From Chlorobium sp. (lineage in GTDB: Bacteria > Bacteroidota > Chlorobiia > Chlorobiales > Chlorobiaceae), in assembly GCA_005862225.1 (NCBI GenBank), contig SZXV01000002.1, positions 496,001 through 560,000 on the forward strand: a stretch of 64,000 bases of DNA, read 5' to 3'. The notes below the pieces were generated by a model, which was given only the letters and a program-made list of their open reading frames with translations, had not been told where the DNA came from and did no database searches. Each line of letters starts with the position of its first letter. Position 1 is the stretch's first letter. Below, one piece after another: positions 56,155 to 64,000 of the stretch. A program made the translations under genes and the position numbers.

Positions 56155-57348
56155 ATGATGCAAAACGATGTTGTTGTTGTTGGTGGCGGTATAAGCGGCT
56201 TGAGCCTTGCCTATTATAGTGTTGAGGCTGGTATGAAAACCACGCTGCTTGAAAAGGGTGATACTCTTGGAGGCTCTTTTGCCTCTCCCCAGTACAGCGC
56301 AAACGGAAAAAAATTCTGGCTGGAACTTGGCGCGCACACCTGTTACAGCTCTTACCAGAATCTGCTTGATATTGTTGAGGCGTGCGGAATAACAGATTCA
56401 ATTATTCCTCGGGAAAAGGTTCCGTTTACCCTGCTTGTCAATGACCACATCAAATCTATTGTTTCTCAGCTCAATATTCTGGAACTGCTTCTTGCGGCAC
56501 CCAATTTTTTCAAACTGAAGAAAGATGGCTTGAGCGTGAAGTCGTATTACTCAAAAATTGTTGGAGAGAAGAATTACAATGAGGTGATCAGTCACTTCTT
56601 TAATGCGGTGCCTTCACAGAAAACTGATGATTTTCCTGCTGACATGATGTTCAAAAGCAGAGAAAAAAGAAAAGAAATGCTCAAGAACTACACCTTCAAG
56701 GGTGGAATGCAGAGTGTTGCACGGGTGATTGCCGCAAAAAGCGGTTTGAACGTGTTTACCAGTCAGGATGTGAACTCGATCAAGTTTGAGAACGGGTTGT
56801 ATGTGATCAGAAGCGCCAATGGAGGCGAATATTCAGCTAAAACGCTTGTTCTGGCCACTCCATCATCGGTTGCTTCAAAGCTTCTGTGGGATATCAATCC
56901 CGATATTGCGAACCATCTGGGTCAGCTCAAGGCTGCCGAGGTTGATTCGGTAGGGGTTATTGTTCGCAAGGATACAGTGAAGCTCAAACCGGTTGCAGCC
57001 ATTATTTCTCCAAACGACGTGTTTTTCTCGATAGTTTCACGCGATACGGTTCTTGACGAGAACTATCGTGGCTTTACGTTCCATTTCAAGCCGGGCCTTG
57101 ATGACAAGACCAAAAGAAGCCGGATAACCGAGGTACTCGGGGTGAGCTTTGCAAAGATAGAACATACTGTCTCTAAAATCAATACGGTTCCTTCGCTCTG
57201 GATGGGGCATCATCAGTGGCTTGAAAAGACTGATATGCTGCTGAAAGGGAAAAAGAATCTTCTGTTGACCGGCAACTATTTTGGTGGTATGGCCATTGAG
57301 GATTGTGTCAGCCGGTCTAAAAGTGAATCAGAGCGATTGAAAGGGTAG
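56155..57348 (+). CDS. FAD-dependent protoporphyrinogen oxidase-like protein
   Basis: About 397 residues. The FAD dinucleotide-binding motif is VVVVGGGISGLSLAYYS, then TLLEKGDTLGGSF. The C-terminal segment GNYFGGMAIEDCVSRS is the second FAD-binding signature of the HemG/HemY-type amine-oxidase fold. HemY-like enzymes oxidise protoporphyrinogen in haem and (bacterio)chlorophyll synthesis; carotenoid desaturases are a more distant alternative. The start at 56155 begins at the Rossmann strand; the longer open frame has an unrelated cysteine-rich N-terminus. Confidence 0.82.
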   Translation: MMQNDVVVVGGGISGLSLAYYSVEAGMKTTLLEKGDTLGGSFASPQYSANGKKFWLELGAHTCYSSYQNLLDIVEACGITDSIIPREKVPFTLLVNDHIKSIVSQLNILELLLAAPNFFKLKKDGLSVKSYYSKIVGEKNYNEVISHFFNAVPSQKTDDFPADMMFKSREKRKEMLKNYTFKGGMQSVARVIAAKSGLNVFTSQDVNSIKFENGLYVIRSANGGEYSAKTLVLATPSSVASKLLWDINPDIANHLGQLKAAEVDSVGVIVRKDTVKLKPVAAIISPNDVFFSIVSRDTVLDENYRGFTFHFKPGLDDKTKRSRITEVLGVSFAKIEHTVSKINTVPSLWMGHHQWLEKTDMLLKGKKNLLLTGNYFGGMAIEDCVSRSKSESERLKG

Positions 57349-57391
57349 GTTGGTTCGACAACCTGTTTGAATAGCCAATGGAGGGGATGCG

Positions 57392-58456
57392 ATGAATGTA
57401 TGGAATTCGCTTCAGGGAGTTTATCTGATCCCTTCTCTTGTTGTGTTGCTTGTGCTCTTGTTTTACTTTGGCGCAAATACTCTTTTTGGCAAGATTATTG
57501 CCCGGATTCGTTCGGCGATCAGAGGGTTCAGTATTCCGCTGGAATTTTTGGCTTTGCCTTTCCGGTTGCTGGCATTCCTCATAGGTCTTGCGATACTTAT
57601 CCAGTATCTTCCACTCTCTTCTTATGCTGCTGAGCTGTTCAGACATGCTCTCCTTGTTCTTGCCATCATTGGGGTATCATGGTTTATGATACGATCACTT
57701 GTCGTACTGGAGCAGTTTATTCTTCAGTATTACTCGGCAAAAGTGCGTGAAAACGAGACGGCACGAAAAATTGCAACACACATCAGTCTGGCCCGCAAGA
57801 TTCTGAATGCGCTTTGTGTTCTTCTTACGATTGCCGGTGTGTTGATGACCTTTGATACGGTTCGCCAGGTCGGGTTGAGTATTCTTGCTTCGGCTGGAAT
57901 TGTGAGTGTGATGTTTGGCTTTGCCGCCCAGAAAAGCCTGACAACCCTTATTTCAGGTATTCAGATTGCCATAACCCAGCCAATCAGCATTGGTGATGAG
58001 GTTGTTGTTGAAAACGAAAAGGGGAAGATTGAGGAGATAACTCTTACATACGTGGTTGTGCAACTTTGGGATCAGCGGCGCATGATTGTGCCGATTACCT
58101 GGTTTATTGAACGACCTTTCCAGAACTGGAGCAGAACTTCTCCTGAACTGCTTGGGACGGTTTTTTTTTACATTGATTATGCCATTTCGCCAGAAACGCT
58201 CCGTCAGGAATTTGAGAGGATCGTTGCCGCAACACCGCTCTGGGACAAGCGGGTGGCAAGGATGCAGGTGACCAGTTCAACCGAAAAATCGGTCGAAATT
58301 CGGGCGCTGGTGAGTGCGGCGAACTCTGCTGAACTGTGGGATCTGCGTTGTCTCGTGCGTGAAGAGCTCATTGCATTTCTGAGAATCAACTATCCCGGTT
58401 TGCTGCCGAAAGTGACGGCCGGGATTGATCAGGCTCCGGGTAGCGGAGGGTCATGA
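57392..58456 (+). CDS. MscS-family mechanosensitive channel
   Basis: A 354-residue protein with four to five membrane segments in the first 200 residues, among them LIPSLVVLLVLLFYFGANTL and LALPFRLLAFLIGLAILI. The pore/beta-domain signature GIVSVMFGFAAQKSLTTLI is followed by GIQIAITQPISIGDEVVVEN. It opens under membrane tension to protect against hypo-osmotic shock. A strong GGAGGGG ribosome site precedes the ATG by 5 nt. Confidence 0.92.
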   Translation: MNVWNSLQGVYLIPSLVVLLVLLFYFGANTLFGKIIARIRSAIRGFSIPLEFLALPFRLLAFLIGLAILIQYLPLSSYAAELFRHALLVLAIIGVSWFMIRSLVVLEQFILQYYSAKVRENETARKIATHISLARKILNALCVLLTIAGVLMTFDTVRQVGLSILASAGIVSVMFGFAAQKSLTTLISGIQIAITQPISIGDEVVVENEKGKIEEITLTYVVVQLWDQRRMIVPITWFIERPFQNWSRTSPELLGTVFFYIDYAISPETLRQEFERIVAATPLWDKRVARMQVTSSTEKSVEIRALVSAANSAELWDLRCLVREELIAFLRINYPGLLPKVTAGIDQAPGSGGS

Positions 58457-58510
58457 AAATTTGTTCATAATGGTTCACTTGTTTTGATAAGCATAAAAAG
58501 GAGGAGTTGT

Positions 58511-58939
58511 ATGGCGCAGGCAAAAAAAGGGGATACGGTCAAAGTTCATTATACCGGAACCCTTGATGATGGCACGATGTTCGACACATCGGCAGAGCGT
58601 GAACCGTTGAAGTTTACGATCGGTGAAGGTCAGGTTATTCCCGGATTCGATAATGCCCTCATTGATATGGAGCCTGGTGATGTGAGGATTACCGTTATCC
58701 CCGCCGAGGAGGCCTATGGAGAGCACAGCACAGAGCTGGTCACGGATGTGGATCGTGAGAGATTCCCGGCAGACATGGAACTTGAGATCGGTCAACAGCT
58801 TCAGGTTGGACTGGCTGATGGAGAGCAGGCGGTCGTCATGATTGTCGACCTGACCGATACATCGGTGACGCTTGATGCAAATCACCCGCTTGCGGGTCAG
58901 CAGCTCACCTTTGAGATTGAGCTTGTTGAGATTCTGTAA
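58511..58939 (+). CDS. SlyD-like FKBP-type peptidyl-prolyl isomerase
   Basis: A 142-residue FKBP. The N-terminus [20 protein letters not shown] and the block [20 protein letters not shown] are the catalytic half. The segment [14 protein letters not shown] leads to the insert-in-flap domain that ends at [19 protein letters not shown]. The layout is that of SlyD, but the metal-binding histidine tail is absent. It is preceded by AAGGAGGAG. Possibly a maturation or folding helper for the hydrogenase encoded next to it (SlyD aids nickel insertion in E. coli), which is inference. Confidence 0.92.
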   Translation: MAQAKKGDTVKVHYTGTLDDGTMFDTSAEREPLKFTIGEGQVIPGFDNALIDMEPGDVRITVIPAEEAYGEHSTELVTDVDRERFPADMELEIGQQLQVGLADGEQAVVMIVDLTDTSVTLDANHPLAGQQLTFEIELVEIL

Positions 58940-58946
58940 GTTTGGT

Positions 58947-58977
58947 ATGCAGGGAAGCGGTTGTCGTTTCCCTGCAT
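58947..58977 (+). terminator. Perfect hairpin between the FKBP and hydrogenase genes
   Basis: A 10-bp perfect stem (ATGCAGGGAA with TTCCCTGCAT, loop of 11) sits between the two convergent stops. There is no T tract on either strand, so it may end transcription weakly or stabilise 3' ends. Confidence 0.55.
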
Positions 58978-58987
58978 TCCTGCATGC

Positions 58988-60262
58988 TCAATGCACTGAG
59001 CAAGAAATACAGGGGTCATAAGATCGTACCGCCATCTCACAGAGCTTTGTTATCTCCCCGTCATTTTTTCCCTCACTGAGCGCCTGTTCAACGAGTGCCC
59101 GCAGATCATCATGGATATTTCCATTGTTCTGCGTCGTTGGAATGATGCAATCAGCTTTTTCCACTTTGCCCTGCTCATCAATTGAGATATGGTGATAGAG
59201 TACCCCTCGTGGAGCTTCAACAGCTCCCGTGGCTGTGCCGGCTTTTGAAACGTAAGGAGTTTTTATCTCCGCAAGATTACTGTCGAGCAGTGAGTTAACA
59301 AGATTCTCGGCATCTTCAAGTATATGAACACATTCCACAAGCTGGGCGATGTTGTTCATGAAGGGGTTGTGGCACACCGGGTGAAGCCCGAAACTTTCCG
59401 CGCACTCCCTGGCTTTCGGGTGCAGGAGATGAGAGTTGTTGTTGAAACGGGCCAGGGCGCCTGCCGCAGAGGATTCTCTGCTGAGTCTGGTGAACTTTGA
59501 TGTCGAAAAATCTCTGGTGTACTCGTTGGTCATCAGGAGATAGTCATTTTCATCCTTGTTCACTCCGTCCGATGAGACAAGACGTCCACCTATTGAAGGA
59601 TAGGTTGAACCGTTTGCGAGTGAAATAAATTCCGTTTCACGGCTGAAAGCGGGAATGGTGAGTGAGTGGAAAAATGAGCAGGTTTGCTCAAGGGCCGGTT
59701 TTCTCTCATGAATCATCGCAAGAAGGTTCAGCAATCTTTGCTTGTCGGGAGCTTTGCTTAACCCCCCAACCACGAGGCTGACCGGATGGGTGCAGCGTCC
59801 GGTTGTTACGGTGCTTATCTCGTTGCCAAGCTCTTTGAGCTGAAGCCCCGCCCTGACCAGATCAGGGTGAGATTGCAATAAAGGCAGAGCGCTGGGAATG
59901 CCAGCAAAATCGGGAGCCATCAGAAAGAAGAGATGCAGCGCGTGGCTTTGCAGGGTTTCGCCGTGCATAGCCAGCAGCCGTGTTGTCTCTGCCAAAACCG
60001 GCGGCACAATGTCCATTGCCCGTTCAACGGCCCTGATGCTTGCAAGCGAGTGGCTGATTGAGCAGATCCCGCAGATTCGTGAAGTCAGAAAAGGAACCAG
60101 CTCGGCGCTCATCCCCTTGAGCATGACCTCAAAAAATCGCGGAGTTTCCACAATAGCCCAGCGGGCATCAAGAAGCTGACCATCCCTGACGGTGATCCGA
60201 ATGTTGGCGTGCCCTTCCACTCTGGTCAGGTGACGGATATCAAGTGAGTAGTCACGTTTCAT
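58988..60262 (-). CDS. hydA: NiFe hydrogenase (group 3b) large subunit alpha
   Basis: A 424-residue large subunit. The nickel ligands are in RICGIC (Cys64, Cys67) and the C-terminal DPCISC (Cys418, Cys421). Together with beta, gamma and delta it forms a cytoplasmic NAD(P)-linked hydrogenase (sulfhydrogenase) that can couple H2 to NADP+ or reduce sulfur. The protein ends SVH, right after the second cysteine pair, so there is no C-terminal extension for a maturation protease to remove; most homologues have one. The start at 60262 overlaps delta by 11 bp. Confidence 0.93.
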   Translation of the reverse strand: MKRDYSLDIRHLTRVEGHANIRITVRDGQLLDARWAIVETPRFFEVMLKGMSAELVPFLTSRICGICSISHSLASIRAVERAMDIVPPVLAETTRLLAMHGETLQSHALHLFFLMAPDFAGIPSALPLLQSHPDLVRAGLQLKELGNEISTVTTGRCTHPVSLVVGGLSKAPDKQRLLNLLAMIHERKPALEQTCSFFHSLTIPAFSRETEFISLANGSTYPSIGGRLVSSDGVNKDENDYLLMTNEYTRDFSTSKFTRLSRESSAAGALARFNNNSHLLHPKARECAESFGLHPVCHNPFMNNIAQLVECVHILEDAENLVNSLLDSNLAEIKTPYVSKAGTATGAVEAPRGVLYHHISIDEQGKVEKADCIIPTTQNNGNIHDDLRALVEQALSEGKNDGEITKLCEMAVRSYDPCISCSVH

Positions 60263-61016
60263 CAGTAGCGAGAGGTTCAAAGGCGTTATAAAAGGAAAGC
60301 TTTTCGGTCAGATGTTCAAGGCTGAGCCCCCTTTCTTTCACCAGGTCAAGAAAAGCAGGCATATTGAGCTCCTCTGCCGGGCCACGGCATCCGAGACAGG
60401 GAGTTTTGCCTGTTGGGCACACTGCGTCGCATCCGGCCCTTGAGATGGGGCCAAGGCAAATTTCGCCAAGGTCGAACAGGCAGGTGTTGAGGCGCTGCTT
60501 ACAGTCCACACAGACAGGGTACGTCGGCAGGCTGACCTGCGATCGGGTGACAATACCAACAAGAATCCTCTCAACCTCATCTTTCGAAACCGGGCAACCG
60601 GGAATGGAGAGATCAACCTGGACAATATCGCTGATTTTCAGGGAGGGCATCGTCTCGACAGCTTTGCCTTTATAGACCTCCATAATGGCTTCTGCCTGCG
60701 GGATTCGGTTTTTGAGACTGTTGACTCCTCCGAAACAGGCGCAGGTACCAAAGGCGACAAGAATTTTAGCCTGTGCACGGATTGCTTTGAGGCGTTCGAT
60801 TTCGTCGCGGCGAGTGATGCTCCCTTCAACAAAGGCGATGTCGTAGTCGTCGTGTCGCTCCGATGATATTTCCCTGAAGTTGCGGATATCAAGAAGAGCA
60901 AGAAAATCGGGAAGAGTAGATTCCTTGTTGGCCAACTGCAGTTGGCATCCCTCGCAACAGGTAAAGTCGAACGACCCGATCTTTACCCTTTCCATTTCAA
61001 AGCCAAGATGGTTCAT
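60252..61016 (-). CDS. hydD: NiFe hydrogenase (group 3b) small subunit delta
   Basis: A 254-residue small subunit carrying the proximal [4Fe-4S] cluster: [11 protein letters not shown] near the N-terminus, [13 protein letters not shown] in the middle and [17 protein letters not shown]-terminal set ([33 protein letters not shown]-like; here [19 protein letters not shown]) likely adds the medial and distal clusters, as in sulfhydrogenase delta. The ATG seven codons later is an alternative start. Confidence 0.92.
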   Translation of the reverse strand: MNHLGFEMERVKIGSFDFTCCEGCQLQLANKESTLPDFLALLDIRNFREISSERHDDYDIAFVEGSITRRDEIERLKAIRAQAKILVAFGTCACFGGVNSLKNRIPQAEAIMEVYKGKAVETMPSLKISDIVQVDLSIPGCPVSKDEVERILVGIVTRSQVSLPTYPVCVDCKQRLNTCLFDLGEICLGPISRAGCDAVCPTGKTPCLGCRGPAEELNMPAFLDLVKERGLSLEHLTEKLSFYNAFEPLATDET

Positions 61017-61026
61017 GTCTGTTTGT

Positions 61027-61944
61027 CTAAATCGCTTCCTTGAGGTTCATAACCGACCAGTAGTCAAACACGGGGCCGTCCAGACAGGTAAATGTTGAGC
61101 CAACCATGCATCGGCAACACTTGCCCATGCCGCAGTGCATGCGGCGCTCCAGCGAGACAAACATCCTGTTCATCGGAATGCCCATCCGGTCAAGGTGGCT
61201 GCAGACAAATTTGAACATGACTGGAGGGCCGCAGACGATTGCGTAGGTCTCCTTGGAGTCAAAGGTAAATTCATCGAGCAGAGCGGTAATCATGCCGCTT
61301 CGTCCAGTCCATGATTCATCAGGTTTCTCAACGATAGTTCTCATCTGAACATGGCTGACCTTCTTCCACTCCTCGAACTGGTAGGTGAAAAGCATCTGAG
61401 AGGGCTCTTTTGCTCCGTAGAGCAGGAAAACATCTTTATACTTGTCGCGGTGGTCGTTGATCCAGAAGAGTGGGGCTCTCATCGGGGCTATACCAAGCCC
61501 TCCTGCAATCAGCAGGACGTTATGATCCTGCATCTCCGTCATCGGAAAGTCTGTGCCGAAAGGCCCCCTGACGGAGACGAACGCTCCCTGGCGGGCTTCG
61601 AAGAGTGCAGAGGTTACATGACCAGCCTTGCGGACACAAAGCTCGATGAACTCGTGGTTGCTGGTCGAACTTGATATTGATATCGGCGATTCGCCGTATC
61701 CCGGCACTTCGAGCATGAGGAACTGACCGGGTCTGAAGTTGAAAACTTCTCGTTCGAACGGATCAATGATGCGGAGCTGGAAGAGCCGTTCGAGCCTGGA
61801 GAGCGGCACAATATTTGTGATCCGGCACTTGTAGCCCTTGTCGGTGATCATGACCTCGGACTTTTTCTGAAAGTCCGGAATCTTGACTGCGAAAGGTTCG
61901 CGGTTCAGGTCTTGTCCGGGGATTGTGAAACGCATATCATGCAT
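61027..61944 (-). CDS. hydG: Hydrogenase gamma subunit (FAD/NAD(P)-binding)
   Basis: About 305 residues of the ferredoxin-NADP reductase type. FAD binding is seen in [23 protein letters not shown](P) binding in [15 protein letters not shown], and a C-terminal [2Fe-2S] set in [13 protein letters not shown] with a further C in FTCLDGPVF. It passes electrons between NAD(P)H and the iron-sulfur chain. The start at 61944 (MHDMRF) overlaps beta by 40 bp; the open frame extends further but into sequence unlike the family. Confidence 0.9.
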   Translation of the reverse strand: MHDMRFTIPGQDLNREPFAVKIPDFQKKSEVMITDKGYKCRITNIVPLSRLERLFQLRIIDPFEREVFNFRPGQFLMLEVPGYGESPISISSSTSNHEFIELCVRKAGHVTSALFEARQGAFVSVRGPFGTDFPMTEMQDHNVLLIAGGLGIAPMRAPLFWINDHRDKYKDVFLLYGAKEPSQMLFTYQFEEWKKVSHVQMRTIVEKPDESWTGRSGMITALLDEFTFDSKETYAIVCGPPVMFKFVCSHLDRMGIPMNRMFVSLERRMHCGMGKCCRCMVGSTFTCLDGPVFDYWSVMNLKEAI

Positions 61945-62984
61945 GATTCTCGCTCCAGTCTGAGGTCGTTGATGACGTCTTTCGGGTTGATGTCGGCAAG
62001 GCAGGCTCGTCCGCAACGGTTGCAACCGACGCAGATCTGCTGGTTGTCATTGGCCGCAAATCCTCTATAATGATGATAGTAGCGGTACTTGAGGCGGTCG
62101 CCGGTTTTCGGTCTGAAGTTGTGTCCGCCAGTGACCTGCGCGAAATCAACAAGATTGCACGAATAAAGATGGTTCTGCCTTGTCGATCCTTTGAGATTAA
62201 TATCGAAACGCTCTTCAACACTGTAGCAGTAACAAGTTGGGCAGACCATCGCGCAGGAGCCGCAACTGAGGCATTTGTCGCCCCATTTTTGCCAAATCGG
62301 AGAGTCGAATTCAATGTCGAGGAAGCAGGGAAGTCCGGATACTTCAATCTTGGTTTCAAAGCTATGCTTGATGTCCTTGCGCCGTTCTATAAGACGGCAG
62401 TTATCTTCGTATGCAGGTTCCTGAATGTTGAACTCTTTGAGAAAGCTGAAGGCTTTAGAGGAGTTGATCGACAGGTAGTAGCTGTCACCGATGTCGGAAC
62501 AGAAGAGGTTGAAGCCATGATTGACGGTGTGCCGGTTCATCGAATGGCAGAAACAGTCAGGAAGGGGCAGATGGTCCATGCCGATGATAAAAGTATTTTT
62601 CCTGCGGGCAAGATAGTAGGGAGAGGGATACGCGCCATGGAGCATTACATCGTCAAGAATATTGACGGCATTGATATCGCAGGGCCTGAGTCCGATAAGA
62701 ATGATGGGTTGTACGTCGTATCGTATCTCTTGTTCCCAGTTTCCCTCACTAAAACTGAAGCTGGAAAGTTCGTCCCGGAAAGGCAGAAAAAAGTGTTTGG
62801 CCGATGAGTGGGTTACGGTGTAATCGAAATCAATTTCGTCGGCGGATTTTACCGGCATGAACTGGTAGATCGGTTTACCGTCACTGCCGGTATCTACCTT
62901 TTGTGGTCCGTAGGAGCTGTTACTCTGGACAAGTGTATCAATAAAAGCCTTGAACTCCGTTTTGGAAATGACTTTGTAGATCAT
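61905..62984 (-). CDS. hydB: Hydrogenase beta subunit (4Fe-4S)
   Basis: A 359-residue protein homologous to the beta subunit of archaeal sulfhydrogenase and the anaerobic sulfite reductase A subunit. Two cysteine clusters for [4Fe-4S] centres are visible: [16 protein letters not shown] and [20 protein letters not shown]. The N-terminal half is a mixed alpha/beta domain ([19 protein letters not shown]). It is the first gene of the leftward hydB-hydG-hydD-hydA operon, with overlaps throughout suggesting translational coupling. Confidence 0.9.
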   Translation of the reverse strand: MIYKVISKTEFKAFIDTLVQSNSSYGPQKVDTGSDGKPIYQFMPVKSADEIDFDYTVTHSSAKHFFLPFRDELSSFSFSEGNWEQEIRYDVQPIILIGLRPCDINAVNILDDVMLHGAYPSPYYLARRKNTFIIGMDHLPLPDCFCHSMNRHTVNHGFNLFCSDIGDSYYLSINSSKAFSFLKEFNIQEPAYEDNCRLIERRKDIKHSFETKIEVSGLPCFLDIEFDSPIWQKWGDKCLSCGSCAMVCPTCYCYSVEERFDINLKGSTRQNHLYSCNLVDFAQVTGGHNFRPKTGDRLKYRYYHHYRGFAANDNQQICVGCNRCGRACLADINPKDVINDLRLERESCMICVSQSPDKT

Positions 62985-63133
62985 TGTTCATGTTCCCGAT
63001 TCAGGCATTGCAGAGAAGCGCTGTAACAACATGGAGACCAATGAATAAAGCTAAACAAAAGGGAGGGTAATTGAAAACACAAAATGCCATTTTCGGGCAG
63101 ATGCTATAGCTTTTTCCTGTTTTTGCAAAGAAC

Positions 63134-63169
63134 AAAAAAGCCACCGGCCGAATTGCTAGGGCGGTGGCT
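63134..63169 (-). terminator. Terminator after the outer-membrane protein gene
   Basis: On the minus strand AGCCACCG pairs with CGGTGGCT (loop of about 15, partly self-pairing) and is followed by a T tract. It lies 30 bp after the stop of the beta-barrel protein and before the hydB start region. Confidence 0.85.
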
Positions 63170-63198
63170 GTAAATGAGTTCAGAATCTGTTTAATTCC

Positions 63199-63804
63199 TT
63201 AAAATCCATAACGAACACCAGCAAGGATATTGCTGCTGGAAGCGGTGTACTCACCATAACTATCGCTGAATTTTGATGGCTTCAGGTAGCGATATCCAAG
63301 ATCTACAGTGAGGTTATCTGTTGCTTTAACGCCAATACCAGCGCCAATCTGCCATGCAAAGACAGATGTTGATATTTCTTCTGCTGGATGAAGAATATCG
63401 GCAGCATTTTTTGCAGTAATACTTGCCCCGCCAAGACCAGCCATCACATACGGAGAAATGCTTTTACTTTTTACATCAACATCATAGTAGCCATTGACCA
63501 TGTAAGTGAATGTCGAAACCGAGCTACCAGGATCGGCGTCACCTTCAAATGTCTTTACATCATTTGTCTGATAACCGAGAGCAGCTTCAACCCGGAAAGC
63601 TTCCTGCTTGAGACCGATAGCACCACCAAAAGGCACTCCTGTTTTGTAGGTTACGCCATCGCTACTAGTTGTTCCATCAGGATTCTTAACATCACCGTTG
63701 GCAAAAAATCCAATACCAACCGATCCGCTAACATAAGGAGTAGCGGCTAAAGCCGGAGCTGCCGATATGCCAGCAATCAATGCAGTCAATAATAATTTTT
63801 TCAT
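63199..63804 (-). CDS. Outer-membrane beta-barrel protein
   Basis: A 201-residue protein with a clear signal peptide (MKKLLLTALIAGISAAPALA, cleavage after ALA). The mature part is an eight-stranded barrel of the OmpA/opacity-porin-like type: VSGSVGIGFFANGDV near the start, alternating hydrophobic strands, and a terminal NILAGVRYGF ending in phenylalanine as outer-membrane assembly requires. The ATG at 63804 is chosen because the signal peptide starts there; a TTG 18 bp upstream is the alternative. The 180 bp to the window edge are AT-rich and probably hold its promoter. Confidence 0.9.
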   Translation of the reverse strand: MKKLLLTALIAGISAAPALAATPYVSGSVGIGFFANGDVKNPDGTTSSDGVTYKTGVPFGGAIGLKQEAFRVEAALGYQTNDVKTFEGDADPGSSVSTFTYMVNGYYDVDVKSKSISPYVMAGLGGASITAKNAADILHPAEEISTSVFAWQIGAGIGVKATDNLTVDLGYRYLKPSKFSDSYGEYTASSSNILAGVRYGF

Positions 63805-64000
63805 TGCTCTGTTTTTTTTCAAAATAATTAATAATCAACACTACAGATAACTACATAACTCTATCTATAATTTCCAAAATAATTACTTTTTTTCAAAAAA
63901 GTCTTTATGAATTGAAATTGATTTTGTTATGCTTTTTTCGGTGTCGAAAATACATGCTTCGTTCAGAGATCTTCTTGATCGGATGAAAGCTTGCTCGCGA

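Noticed and set aside
61905-62807. Plus-strand frame of 245 codons opposite the hydrogenase beta gene
   Set aside because: Shadow of a gene with two unmistakable iron-sulfur cysteine clusters.

Overview
The window comes from a green sulfur bacterium (Chlorobiaceae: Chlorobium, Pelodictyon or Prosthecochloris type). The decisive evidence is the chlorosome genes csmC, csmA and csmE, backed by a BciB-type 8-vinyl reductase and a group 3b NiFe hydrogenase operon. The species cannot be fixed from the sequence alone. The coding density, many toxin-antitoxin remnants and large conflict genes suggest one of the larger genomes of the family (inference).

Layout. 0-19 kb is a conserved housekeeping and photosynthesis block: holA, ssb, pyrK, csmC-csmA framed by two ArsA/Get3-type ATPases and a 508-residue unknown protein, a YopX-like gene coupled to folB-folK, nadC-acpS, trigger factor, an M16 peptidase, recA, dusB and asd. 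19-28.3 kb is an accessory island with two tandem giant TIR-WD40-Roc-GTPase-DUF4365 genes, a decayed DUF4160/DUF2442 pair between them, and a DUF1016 nuclease. 28.3-36 kb returns to core genes (comEA-like, alr, a CBS-like pseudoenzyme, rpsU, aroA).

36.8-44.5 kb holds a complete diversity-generating retroelement (DGR): target 1, avd, template repeat, reverse transcriptase, target 2. The two variable repeats differ from the template only at template adenines (15 and 13 substitutions by hand alignment over 124 bp). Both targets are membrane-anchored NACHT NTPases with a C-terminal formylglycine-generating-enzyme (C-type-lectin-like) domain that carries the hypervariable residues. This reads as a self-diversifying intracellular sensor pair, and it is the most exciting system in the window.

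44.7-48.6 kb has a chlorophyll-b-reductase-like SDR next to bciB, then an HD phosphohydrolase. 48.6-51.3 kb is a small toxin-antitoxin cluster (AbrB/PIN, Phd/YoeB-like, UPF0175/DUF3368) with another DUF4160 relic and a 78-bp repeat of the HD gene start. 51.7-64 kb is core again: a CoA-transferase, a methyltransferase, lptB, csmE, a gamma-carbonic anhydrase, a protoporphyrinogen-oxidase-like protein, MscS, an FKBP isomerase, the four-gene hydrogenase operon and an outer-membrane beta-barrel protein. No tRNA, rRNA, CRISPR array or insertion sequence was recognised. All alignments and identities were done by eye.
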